Source: Anaerolineales bacterium (lineage in GTDB: Bacteria; Chloroflexota; Anaerolineae; 4572-78; J111). Taken from it: a DNA stretch of 32,676 bases. Below are positions 18,792-29,776 of this stretch, one piece after another. Position 1 is the stretch's first letter. Every line of letters starts with the position of its first letter. The notes beneath the pieces were generated by a model, which saw nothing but the letters and a program-made list of their open reading frames with translations, did no database searches and was not told where the DNA came from. The stretch is from NCBI GenBank assembly GCA_012032575.1, contig JAAUSP010000014.1, positions 1-32,676 on the forward strand, written 5' to 3'. The position numbers and the translations under genes are program-made.

Positions 18792-21700
18792 TTACGGCCT
18801 TTCTATCCGCACAACAATTTTCTCCTGAATATTTTCAATTCTAAAGACCGGTTTCTCCGAGCCATCGTCCTGCTTAACCGGCTCGACCTGGTTGCGGGTA
18901 GAATCCTGCAAAGCCAGGTCCAGATGGTAACGTCCATTAATTAAACCGCTCAGGTCGAGCTGGTAGTCAGTATTAACCACCTCTCCGGCTTTCCAGAAAG
19001 TTTTCGCTTCAGCCGTACCCAATGGCAGCCGCCATTCTTTGATCATCTGATCCGTGTCTGCTGCCCGCAGAGTAAGCAGCAGATCGAATGCTGCCTCAAA
19101 ATCGGCCAGACTCCGCCAGTAAAAAACCGGGGCCAGTATATCACCCTCGGCCCCACCAGCATTAAAATACAAATCATATCCCAGCAAAGTCAGGCGATTG
19201 CCAAAATTGCGCTGTAGTTCAGCTTGCATCTTTGGCATAGTGTAATTTACCGGCTGCGGCAAAACCTCAAACTGAGGGATAAGGACAGGGGAAGAGGAGG
19301 TGTAAGGCAGGTCCGGGTTGAAGAGCGAGATTTCCAGGTTATAGTTGCCCACAGGCGTATCAGCCGGAACCTGCAAAGCCCAGACATCTTTGACAATTTC
19401 GCCAGTTCGCCAGGTTTCTGTGGGATATTGACCATAGCCTGGCTGCCCCTGCCAGTGGGTCAACTCTTGCCCGGAATTGTCTATCAGCCGCAGCACGACC
19501 TGATAATTCGGTGATGACGTGGATGCCTGCCAATAGAGAGTCAACCAGGTTGGAGCAACAGCATTGAGAACCTGGATAGGTGGATCATAGCCCAATAGAC
19601 GCACCTCTGAAGCCAGATGGTGATTAAGGGTATGGGTTAAACCAAGTTTAGTCGATTCAGTCAGAATTTGGCCGGGTGTAATAACCAATGTATCGGCATT
19701 GTCGGGCAAATTGAACTCGCCCAACAGCCGCCCTTCCTCCGGCGCTCTGACTCCAATTCGCCAAAAATAAAGTCCGGGCGGTGTGCCAAACGGTATGGTC
19801 AGGGCGGCTGTGCCTGTCACTATCGCCCGTTCATTGGGCGCAATCGCTGCGTATTCTGGCCGGGGGATGATCCCGGCTCGCCCCCATTCGTAACCGGTTT
19901 TGTCAACCCAACGCACTACCAGATTATCAATTCCGGCCCCAAAGTTGGTCCACCAAACTTTGATTTCGATGGACTCGCCCGGTTTGGCTGTTACTTCCCC
20001 TCCCGGCGACGATGCCGATCCGCTAAAATTATAACCGAGCAAACGGCCCAGGCCGGCCAAATCATTGGAACGGCCGGCAAAATGGGCAATATCGGGCACA
20101 GCATACACCCAAACGTAGTTGACGCCCTGCAAATTTACCCGATACAACGGTGTTTGCTGCTTGAAAAAATTGACCACCTCAGGCGGGTCAAGCTGGCGCT
20201 GTAGTTGAGAAATATAGAAAGTAGCGTAGTCGGCCTGAACCCAGCGACCATCTACGTAGTCGGCTGAACGGACTGTTTTTCCCTTAAAAATACGGCTGCA
20301 CCAGGGGCGGGAGCCTCCGCAGACAACTGTCTTAGCCGCTGCGCCGGGCTGTTCATTCAAAAAATTCATAGCCAGGTCAATCCCTTCACCCGCACCAATC
20401 GGCAATAGTTCCATCGCGGCCTGACCGCCACCTGCCCAGGGATTCCAGTAGGTAAAAAAATAGGGATGAGCCGGTAGAGTGATGACAAGTTGTAGGATCA
20501 AAACCAGAAAGATGAAACCTGTTGTTACGGCGGATGGGGCAGCCCAACTTGAATGAACTTTGAAGCGTGAAGTTAACCAATTCAACAGCACTATCAGCCC
20601 CAAAGCGCTTACAACATCAAGTACCGGGAAAATAAGCAGCAAAAAACGATCAACCTTACTAATAACCAGGTTTAATTCGACCAGCGCCACCCCGATATAC
20701 AGCAGCAGCAGGGCTATGCTGATTACCGGCCACGGCCAGCCCCACAGCCGCTCTGCCAGCGACGAATTTGCTTCTGCGCCACTATCGCCGGGCCACCGCA
20801 ACATCGAAGCGACTGCTGATTTGCGCCAAAGGGTTATGACCAGGAAAATCAGAACGCCGGCCAACCCCACCCACATCAGGGGAGTTGTGCGAAAAGCCAA
20901 CACCACAGGATAGAAGAACGGGCCAGGGTCGCCGCCATCAATGACCTGTCCCCAAAAGAAGACCTTATCTCCCCAAACGGTCAGTTCAGCCGCTTTGGAA
21001 ATGCCGGTTAGCAAAAGGTGCTGTAACGCTTCTACAGGTTTAACCCACATGGCCGGCCAAATTACCCAAAAGGTGATGAGAGCGGCACCGCCCCAAATCA
21101 GCCCCGCACGAATGAGCTGTCTAAATTTTTGAAGCCAGCTCTGGCCGGGTCCAAACAGAAAATCCAGCGCTAACAATAACCAGATATAAGGGACCATCAA
21201 TCCAGCCGAAACTTTGGCTGAGAGACCCAAACCGGCCATTATTCCTGACAAAAGAAGCGCTTTTGAATGGCGGCAGCGCAGATAAAGCAGATAAGCCAGA
21301 ATACTCAGGCAAACAAAGAGGTCTGAGGTCATTTCTAACCTCAAGACACGGGCTTCGCTCAAACTAAATGGGTCCAACCCCAACAAAATAGCGCCCAGAA
21401 GGGCACTGGGCCAACCCCACAGGCGACGTATTAACCATACCGCGTAAATTACCTGCAAGCTGACCAACAGACCTGCGGTCAGACGGCGCTCGGCCAGAAG
21501 CTCGATGTTACGATCTTGGCTTAACAGTTCCGGCGGCAGGTTGGTTTGAGGGAAAAGAGATGGAAAGCTGTACTTGAAAGTCAGGAACAAGGTTTGCGCC
21601 CAGAACATGGGGATGCCGGGATAATTGCTCTCGGTGAGCGTTCCGGCGGGGTCGCCGGCCCAGACGGCCACGCTGAACTGATCGCTCCAGGGCCAAATAG

Positions 21701-21877
21701 CCAGTTCATCCCGCGCATAAAAAAACATTTAAATCAAAGATGCGTGGTCCAACGGCCAGCGCAATTACCAATAACCACCCCGACCAAATTAACCAATTTT
21801 GTCGTTGGGGTGAGTTTTCTGCCAAAATAGTCAATTTTTGTGCTGCTTCTTCAATAGTTTTCCAGAAACGGCCTCAT
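18792..21877 (-). CDS. G6: GT-C membrane glycosyltransferase with three C-terminal modules, N-terminus frameshifted
   Basis: An open frame from 21728 begins MFFYARDELAIWPWS, that is, with no first membrane helix. The missing helix is present just upstream in another frame (LIWSGWLLVIALAVGPRIFD), and removing one T from the run of seven (plus A-run 21719-21725) joins it as NVFYARDEL, in line with G4's VFVGPDEF. A likely ATG lies at 21875-21877, but reaching it needs a second one-base correction in AAAA; a TTG start further in is possible, so the start is unsure. Other landmarks: ESNYPGIPMFWAQT, GLDPFSLSEARVLRLEM, SAKVSAGLMVP, VIWPAMWVKP and GQVIDGGDPGPFFYP. The segment GEGIDLAMNFLN...QADYATFYISQLQR is followed by three modules (IEIKVWWTN, LTLYWQAST, APVFYWRS). 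About 1027 residues if restored. Confidence 0.77.
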
Positions 21878-21944
21878 TTTAGCACAAAGAAGCAGGCTTT
21901 GGCTATTTTTTGAGGTGAACTCGTTATCGCCCCCAATTATTTAG

Positions 21945-24904
21945 TCAATCCACTTTAACTGTGCCCAATTTATAGCCATCTGCGCCATCGCTGAGAAGCG
22001 GCCGGGTCCCATCTTCAGGCTGATAAAAGCCCACTACCAGTTGATAACCGGCTCGCGGCAAATCCGGCGGCAAAGTGAGACGATGAATATCTTCAATGAT
22101 AGTACCCGGCTGCCACCAGGGGATTGGATAAGCTCCGGCTCTGGGTAAATCGTCATTTTGCGCTTTAATTTGGCCCTTTTCGTCCAACAGATGTACAAAA
22201 ACGACAAAATTTTGGGGCACCACCTGGCTGGTTTGCCAAAAAAGCTGAACCGACAACGTTTCTCCGGGCTGAGCCGGTTGGGGTGAGAGGATAAAACCTT
22301 GCAAGGTCAGTCCATTCTGCCAGATTGCAGTGGTCGGAGTGGTTCCGACCAGGTTGGGTTTTTGCTCCGGCGGAATAGTAAAACGGGCCATGACCACATT
22401 TAACTCCTGGCCGGCAGCATTGGCTGAACGTAACGGCACTTCGTTTCCATCTTGCAAACTGACCTCAATTTGTGCCGCCAGCGGGCGTTCCAATTCGGCA
22501 GCCAGCTCGAATTGATGCTGGGTCGAGATGACCTGGCCAATAAACGGTTTATCCGGGGTCATGTCCACGTCAACCCGGCCCAGGTTGAGGCTGCGGCTGT
22601 CGGCCAGTTGGACGGTCAGCCGCAACGGGTCCGACCCATTTTTAAGCAACTGCCAATAGAGCGTCAGCTTGACCGTTTGGCTGGGCTGGTCAAGCTGATA
22701 AGCCAGCAGTCTGATCCGGCTGTCGTAGATGCGATCCAAATGCAGCGCGTCCGGCGGCAGTTCAGCGGCGGCGATGGCTTCCAGCCGAGCCTGTTCCGGC
22801 GTATCCATGATCTCCCCGGAAGGGCCGATGGTCGCCGCCTGCCAGCCTTGAGGAAAGTTAAAAAGTACCGACTCTGCCTCTGCCAAAGCAAATTCCACAT
22901 CATAGGTTCCCGGCGACAACCCCGCAGCCGCCGGAGCGCACAAGCTTTCGATATAATCTCCCGGTGTTTGCTGCTGGGCGAAAGGTGTGTCGGGGGAACA
23001 GGCAGCCCACTCGGTTTGAGCCGCCTCCCCCCGCAATCGAGCCGCCAAACCACCCCTCGACTGAGTCAACCCCAAATTTTCCCAGAACAGGCGCAGTTGA
23101 CCATTCTCCTCCCAGCGATAGCCTAATAATGCCGCCCGGTCGGGGAAGACGCTTACCTGGGGGTCGGCGGGGACGGTGAAGGGAATCGGGTAAATCCAGG
23201 CATAATCAATCCCGCCAATCGTAATCACTTTTTCCGGGAGACGGGCCTGGAAATAATCAATAAAGCCGGGGCTGGGTTCCTGGCGGCGCTGCACCTGTTG
23301 AATGTAAAGGACAATATAATCGGCCTGAGTCCAGCGGCCATCCGGCAGCAGCGAAATCTGCTCACCCTTAAAGCCAAGCATATTGTGGGTAAAACGGGAA
23401 GCTACCACCAAATCGCGGCTGTTGGGTTTGGCGGCCAGATAAGCGCCCACCTGATCCATGCCTTCACCCCAGCCGATGCGCATGGTGCGGACAGCCGTAG
23501 CCCCACCGCCCAACAAGGGATTGAAATAGGAGTAATAATAGGGATGGTGCGGCAGGATAGTTGCCAGTTGGATAATGAGCAGTCCACCGAACAGACTCCA
23601 GCCCCGGTAGGGAGTGGGGAGGGGTGTTTTTCTTTCCAACCATTTTTTGAGCCAATCCCATAGAAGGATCAGCCCAATACCGGCTAGAATATCTACACTT
23701 AAAAAGATGGGTAATAAATAGCGGTCTTGTTTGTGACTGCCGGTGGTCATAGCCAACGTGTAAACAAGAATATAAATAATGAGGATGAAACTGGCTTTGC
23801 GATTGAGAGCTTGAGCGGAGTCGCCCGCATTTTCTATTTGCTTTGAAACGAAGCCAAAGGCAAAAAGATGAGGCCCAGCAGCGCCAGGGGAGTTACGCGC
23901 ATCAAAAAAACAAAGGGGTAGAAAATAAAGCCCGGGTCGGCATCAGCATAGGTTTGGCCCATAAAAAAAAGATTGACGCCTTCAGCCCCGACTTTGCGGG
24001 TGGTGTAATCATAGACCAGGGTCAAAGTCTCCAACGGAGTAACCCACATCGCCGGCCACAGGAGAAACCAGACAAGAAAAGCCGCGCCACCCCACAGCAA
24101 GCCGAATTTAAGCAGGAAGTAAGAAGTAAAAAGTAAGGAGTAAGGTTGAGTTTTTTTCTGCTCAATGGCGTCCCTTTTGCTAATGTAGATAGAAAGGCCA
24201 ATCAGCGCCACCGCCGGCAGGATGACTAACGCCTGAATTTTGGTCAAAAAACTTAATCCGCCAAAGATACCAGAGATAATAAGGTAACGCCAACGGGGCC
24301 GGCGATAATAGAAAATGAGGGTCAGAATCGAGAGGGTAATCAGGCCGGTCAGCACAGCCTCAGCCCGGTTAACCCGCGAATCGCTCAGGTAAAAAGGGTC
24401 AAGGGCGATCAACACCGCACTCATCAGCGCTGTTCGTCGGCCAAAGAGCCGCCAGACTGATCCGATAATCAGCACAGCCAGCAGGATATTGAGCAAGACA
24501 ATCGGCAGGCGCTGCTGGTATAAAAAAAGCGGAACGCTCCCATTCATGGAGAATCAGGTAGACGCCGGCATCGCCAATCCATTGACCGGCAGCGACAGAG
24601 CGCCGGACCGTTTCCCCCAAAATCCAGATGGTTTCAGCCCAGACCGGCACAATGCCGGGATAGCCATCGCCCACCAGCGTTCCGGCAGGTCACCCCGGCT
24701 GAGGGCCAAGACAAAATCTTCAGCCCAGTGCCAACGGTCGGCCTCATCCACAATCAAATACTGGTTAAGCGCGGTCAGCCGGGGCAAAGCCACCAACAAA
24801 ATCACGCCAATGATACTTGACAGGGTTTGCCATTGAAGAAGCGGCGGAGAATTTTTGAACCGACCCCCGTCGGGGCCAGGATTGCTTTGGGATGGGGTAG
24901 TCAA
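21945..24904 (-). CDS. G7: GT-C membrane glycosyltransferase with three C-terminal modules, frame interrupted three times
   Basis: Opens at a TTG (24904). Landmarks: QYLIVDEADRWHW (acidic pair 53-54), GDGYPGIVPVWAET, ALDPFYLSDSRVNRAEA, LTKIQALVILP, LLWPAMWVTP and FMGQTYADADPGFIFYP. The frame breaks near 24680 (one base missing, LPE to TLVGDGYPG), near 24541-24556 (one base too many, LIL to MNGSVPLFL) and near 23862 (one base missing in a GG, IFLPL to GFVSKQIENAG). The pieces are thus 24554-24904, a short middle piece, 23834-24547 and 21945-23756. The three corrections give a multiple of three and about 986 residues. The extracytoplasmic segment (GEGMDQVGAYL, QADYIVLYIQQVQR, IDYAWIYPIP) precedes three modules (LRLFWENLG, LTLYWQLLK, VQLFWQTSQ). 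Its first module is less typical than in G5. Substrates unknown. Confidence 0.76.
24116..24143. repeat. Heptanucleotide tandem repeat inside G7 (gaagtaa type)
   Basis: Four units in register: gaagtaa twice, aaagtaa, ggagtaa. They encode YSLLFTSYFLL, a periodic hydrophobic stretch that joins the cytoplasmic loop (KKTQP) to the next membrane helix of G7. Confidence 0.75.
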
Positions 24905-24960
24905 CTTAAAATCACAATTTGAATCACTAAAGGCTTACGCCGGGCCTACCGGCAAGAAGG

Positions 24961-27526
24961 TCAATTCAACGCCTGCTGGGAGGGCAAGCTGAGCGAAGCA
25001 ACCTCGATAATGTTCTGCCCTTCACCCCGCCGACAACGGGCAGCCGTTCCAGGGTTTGGGGATTGTACAATCCGGCCAGGAGTTTGTAGCGGCCAGGCGG
25101 CGCGGCGGGATCGAGCGAAATCCGGAAGGCATCAACAATCCACTCGTCCTCATCCCACTGGGTGGTCGGAAACTCGCTGCCGGCCAGGTGCGGGGTGCGG
25201 TCGGCCTGGCCCCAGATTTGGCCGGCTTCATCTACCACGTGGGCAAAGGTAGTATAGGGCTGGGAAATGGGTTGGCGGGCCTGCCACAAAATTGAACCTC
25301 AAGCTGCGCCCCCTCCTGTTCGGTGAGCGTCACATTCGCCCCGCCAAAATTGATTAGATTGCCAAAGTTAGCCGCCGCCGCAAATTGCGCTGGCGGTTTG
25401 TCCAGTTGGCGCACCTTGATAGTCCCGGCCAGAAACGACTCCTCCTTGCCTGCTGGCACTTCACGCGAAACCCGAAGTTGGTAATTCCCCCGACCAATAT
25501 CGCCCGGCAGCGGTAAGATATAATGACCTTCGACGGGGGAAGGGCCACCGGCATCTAATACAGACCCCGTGCTTTCAGCCCAAATTTGACCCGCCTCATC
25601 ACTAACCTGTACTCTGACCGTTTGGTCGGCCAGTTCAGGGCTGGCTCCGCCCCAAACCAGGGTCAAATTCGCCGGCTGGTCGGGTTGGGCGGCGGGTTTA
25701 TCCAGGCGATAACCGCGCAAAATCAGGCCGTCCCCAAAAACGGCATCATTCACCTCTCGCAACTGCGGCCCCGGATAGAGCCAGGCATAATCCAAACCGG
25801 TCAGCCGGACCACGTATTCCGGCGTCCGTGCGGCGAAATAGGGCCAGAACTCCGGGAAGGGGTTACGATTTTGAATCTGGCGCAGGTAGATGAGAATATA
25901 GTCGGCTTCGTCGTCGTAGTGGGCTTTGGTATAGCGTCCCTGGTAGAACGGCACAAAGGTATCCCACAGACTGGTCGCAACGGTTAAATGGGCCACATCG
26001 GGCTGTTGGTTAAGATAATAGGCCATGTGATCCAGCCCTTCACCCGAACCGATTTTTATCAAATGGGGCGCTAACCATTTGCCGCCCGCCACCGGATTTA
26101 AATAGTTAAAATAGTAGGGAAAGTACAACGCAGCCAACCAAATCTGGATGATCGCCAGCAAGCCAAGCGCCAGGGTCCGCCACCGACCGCTGGAAAGCCC
26201 AATGATCCCGGCCAATTTGCAGCCCAACCGCTCGGCGAGCGCCCACAGACCTACTGCCGCCAGCGTATAGAGGCCCGGAAAGGCGGGCGCGGCATAGCGC
26301 AGGTCGCGGGTAGCGGCGGGGGCAAGAAGGAGAAAAAAAAGGATGACAAAAATCGCCAGCCACTTGACCGTCCACGCCAGCGGTGGCGCAAAGGGAGCAT
26401 CGGCGGAAAGGGATGAATCAGCCACCGGCGCTCGTCTGAACCAACCTTGTTTTAGCCCGATGAACAGGCCCAGCAAACCAATCCACTGGGGCAGGGTGCT
26501 TTTAAAAAGCCAGTTGGTTGGATAAAACAGAAAACCCAACTGCGGGACCGGATAATCAAGATACGGCAGCAGCGAAGGATTCTCCTCGCTTTCAAAGCCG
26601 CTGCCGGAAAAGACTCGCTGGAGGGTTTCTCCCGCCGCCACCCACAATGCCGGCCAGATAACGATCACTGCAAGCAGGGCGACGACGCCCCAAACAACTC
26701 CCTCGCCCATGGCCCGCCGCCAATCAGCCCAGCGGCGCGGCCAGCCCTGCTCAAATAAAAGGAAGAGTGCCACAAAAACGAATAGATAAAGCGCAGTCGG
26801 CTTGGTGGCCAAAGCCAGTCCGGCCAGCCCCCCCGACAGCAGCAGCCACCAGATGGGCCGGCTCACTCGTCCCCTCAAGGTCTCTGAGACCTGGCTCCGC
26901 GCCCGGCTGTGCCACCGATAATAGAGCAAAGTCAAGAGGGATAAATTTAAGGTCATACAAACCGTCATATCGGTGTGGACCAGACGCGACAAGCCGATTA
27001 AAAAGGGATCGAAGGCCAGCAAAAGCGCCGCCACCAACGCGACGCCGGGTTTGATGAGTTGGCTTAACAAAAGGTAAAAGAGAGCCAGAAATAAACTGGA
27101 CAACAAAACAAAAGGGCGGCGGGTCCAGGCATAAAAATCGAGCGAGATTATTTCGGTTTTCCGGGGAACCAGGGCCAGATAATCGCTCACATTGGCTACC
27201 GGGCTGGCCGGGTCGGTCCAGGCTTTGGCAATCAAGCCCAGACCGCCCAACCACATGACCGGCACGCCGGGGGCCAGTGTTTCAACCCCTGGAGTCGCGG
27301 AATCAGAAGTGGCCTGGGCAAAGTTACCGGCCAGCACGGCCCGCCAGAAGAAGGCCGAGCGATACACCCAGCGGGCCTCATCTATAGCGATAAACGAGTC
27401 CAGACCGATGAGGCGTGGAAGCAAAACCACCACAAAAAGGGCCAGGCTGATGAGCCAGACCGATAGTTTCTTTTGACTCCGTGACAGAGTCAAAGCTTGG
27501 TTCTCCGTGTTTGATACTTTTATCAT
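24961..27526 (-). CDS. G8: GT-C membrane glycosyltransferase with two C-terminal modules, frame interrupted twice
   Basis: Starts with ATG at 27526. Landmarks: SFIAIDEARWVYRS (acidic pair 49-50), TLAPGVPVMWLGG, AFDPFLIGLSRLVHTDM, ATKPTALYLF and VIWPALWVAA. The extracytoplasmic part has GEGLDHMAYYLN, DDEADYILIYLRQIQNR and LDYAWLYPGP. The first module (LTLVWGGAS) is in the main frame. In the second, one base is missing from an A-run at 25288-25291, so reading moves to the frame with LWQARQPISQPYTTFAHVV. A second missing base in the run near 25017-25020 restores the natural end, QNIIEVASLSLPSQQALN, with the stop at 24961 rather than 24966. Restored length is about 855 residues. The gap to G9 holds a palindromic repeat. 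Substrates unknown. Confidence 0.79.
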
Positions 27527-27535
27527 TGCAGTTCA

Positions 27536-27625
27536 CATGTCATTTCGAGGCCAGAGGCCGACGCGAGGCGTCCCTACCGCGCTGCATCGGCCTCGGAGAT
27601 TTCTCCCTTCGGTCGAAATGACATG
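27536..27625. repeat. 90-base palindromic element between G9 and G8
   Basis: Thirteen bases catgtcatttcga (27536-27548) are repeated exactly as the reverse complement tcgaaatgacatg (27613-27625), giving perfect 13-bp terminal inverted repeats. The inside also has self-complementary parts (gaggccgac... / ...gcatcggcctc). There is no open frame, so it cannot move alone; it resembles a MITE or large REP-like element. It is related to the element at 1611-1724. It lies in an otherwise tight operon and could cut messenger levels of downstream genes. Confidence 0.75.
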
Positions 27626-27648
27626 GCTAAGTAGTTACAAAAGATACG

Positions 27649-29776
27649 TTATTCGACCCGAAGAAGCGGGTCTTTTTCAGAAATCGCAAATTCGGCCACG
27701 GCAGCGCCGCTGTCATTTTGCAGAGAAGCGGCAAAACGGTAGTCGCCGGAAGGCAGATCAGCCGGCAAAAGCAACTGGCCGGGCCATTCGACAATCTTAT
27801 CCACCTGCCACTCCCCTTTCCAGGGCGTTGAGCGCCACATTCCGTAATTTGTCCCCGCCACCGGATCGGCCAGAGACACGTGGATAGTTGTTTTTTCGGG
27901 CAGCGGGCCAAGTATCCGCAGAAACAACGTCACCGCTGCTTCCTCTCCCGGGAATAAGCGAACCTGATTGGCCTCTTTGCGCCCAGCGATCTTATAAGCC
28001 AACAACTGAGCCACACCTTCGATTTTTGGGCCGCCGCTGGCACTCTGGGCGGCGGGCGCTTTGTAAACTTCGACCCAATTGACGCCGTTCTGCCCTGACA
28101 CGCTGCCCAGCGATCCCACTTTGACGGTAAAAACCGGCTCACCGGCCCGAAAGTAATTCACCAGTTCGGGGTACGGTTTCTGGCGCTGCCATTGATTGAT
28201 ATAAAAAACCACGTAATCGGCTGAAAGCTGGCCCCGGCCATCATCGGAAAAGCTGGTCCGTTGGCCGGCAAAATAAAGGTTAAAAATGTCGCTGTACCAG
28301 CTTGAAACGGTCAGCGACCCGGCTTCGGGCAGGCGGTTCAAATAGGCAGCCGCCTGCTCCAGCCCCTCGCCCCAACCCACCGGAACCTGTTGGGCGGCCT
28401 GTCCCACCCCGCCCAACAGCGGATTATAGTACGTAAGATAATAGGGCGCGGCCAAAATAGCAAAAACAAGGTGAAGGATAACCAGTCCGGCCAGCAGCGG
28501 CGCGGCCAGGCGGCGCAGCCAGGCCACATTCAGCCAATTCTGCCAGGTCCACCACAACCCCTGCGCCGCCAGAAAAAGCAGGGGCGGGATGACAGCCATG
28601 ACGTAACGATCCAGCTTTTTGGGGCTGAGATTAGCCAGCAGGATAATGAAGACAACAAACGCGCCATTAACCAGCGCAACCTTTAATTCAGGGGATTTAA
28701 ATTTTTTTGACCAAAAAAAACACGAGCCACATCACTGCCAGAGCCAGGCCCAGCATCACCACCGGCGTCAGGCGAAAGGCGATGGCATAAGGATAAAACC
28801 AGGGACCGGGATCATCGAGAAGCCGGCCCATAAAAAAAGCGTCGTGACCCTCGCCCAATTCACCCACCTCGAACGAGTCCATATACATTTGCTGCAACGT
28901 GGCCGCCGGAGCCACCCACAAGGCCGGCCAGAGCAGAACCACCATGGCCAGCGCGATGACTCCCCACAGCGCCAGCACACCCATCCAGCGGCGCACCGCT
29001 GCCGCCCTGTACTTGGGCCAATCGAAGATTAGCGCCACCAGCCCCAACCCGCCGATAAACAGACCGATGATCGGTGCGGGTAGTTTGGTCAGCAGGGCCA
29101 GGCCGGCCAGCACGGCGGAAAGAACAAGCGAATGGCGAATAGGCGAATGAGTAAAATTCTGTTCACCTTCCGTCACTCGCCGCACTTCGCGGCCATTCAT
29201 TGCCTCGACCAACCAATAGTTTAGAAACGAGAGCAGGGAGAGGAACATCAAAACGGCGGTGATGGCGTCGCCGTTGAGAATGCGGGAGTGAGCGATGAAG
29301 AAGGGGTCGAAGGCCAGAAGGAAGGCGGCCAGCAGGGCAACCGGCTCGGCAACCAATTTACGCCCCACCCCGTAAACCCCGGCAATCCACAGCGAGGTCA
29401 GCAGCACCGGGGTCAGGCGCAGCCAGCCGATGGAGTCGGGCAGATGTTCCACCTGGCTTTGAACACACTGAGCCAGGTTTACTGCGGGCAGGCAGATGGC
29501 CCCCAGAGTCAACGCGCCGCCCCAGGCCAGGGTGATACCCGGAAAAAAATGCCAGTAGGTTTGGGCCAGGTTGCCGGAATTCAACGCCAGTAAAAACTGC
29601 GCCGCGCCCTCGGCCCATTTGACCTCGTCAATGGTCAGAAATCCGCCCAGGGCGTAGAGGCGGGGGAGAAGGGCGGCAAGAAAAACCAGAAATACAGTGC
29701 GTGGTGCGTGGTGCGTGGTGCGTGATAAGAGGTGTGTGAAACGTGAAACGTGAAACGTGAAACGTGAAACGTTCAT
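27649..29776 (-). CDS. G9: GT-C membrane glycosyltransferase with one C-terminal module, frame interrupted once
   Basis: The ATG at 29776 overlaps the G10 stop by four bases. The first 26 residues (MNVSRFTFHVSRFT and on) are encoded entirely by a heptamer repeat and are probably not part of the ancestral protein. Then come the first helix, GGFLTIDEVKWAEG (acidic pair 50-51), FFPGITLAWGGA, AFDPFFIAHSRILNGDA, LTKLPAPIIG, LLWPALWVAP and MGRLLDDPGPWFYP. The frame breaks in a run of seven A (coding strand, just before 28697): removing one base joins LVKK to FKSPELKVALVNG and leads into the frame 27649-28599. That frame holds LDRYVMAVIPPLLF, GEGLEQAAAYLN, SADYVVFYINQWQR and one weak beta-sandwich-like module (VTLFLRIL). 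About 708 residues when restored. Substrates unknown. Confidence 0.79.
29129..29151. repeat. 7/8-base repeat inside G9 (gcgaatg type)
   Basis: Units gcgaatg, gcgaatag and gcgaatga follow one another and encode THSPIRHSL in a loop before a membrane helix. The unit matches that of the tract in G3 at 12703-12734. Confidence 0.6.
29697..29773. repeat. Eleven-unit heptanucleotide tract at the start codon of G9
   Basis: Eleven 7-base units lie in unbroken register: gtgcgtg four times, ataagag, gtgtgtg, aaacgtg four times, and aaacgtt. The last unit ends at 29773, directly next to the G9 start codon (29774-29776). On the coding strand three units make 21 bases, so the tract reads as a 7-residue peptide repeat (VSRFTFH). 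Gain or loss of one or two units would shift the G9 frame right after its ATG. Confidence 0.9.

Noticed and set aside
21729..21944. G6 taken as an N-terminally truncated transferase starting at 21728
   Set aside because: The missing first helix is present just upstream in another frame and joins by removing one T from a run of seven, so a true deletion is not needed.
22452..23126. Plus-strand open frames within the array (also 4388-4978, 8222-8824, 10678-11442, 19668-20204)
   Set aside because: They lie opposite conserved minus-strand coding sequence and have low-complexity, Gln/Arg/Pro-rich translations with no family likeness.
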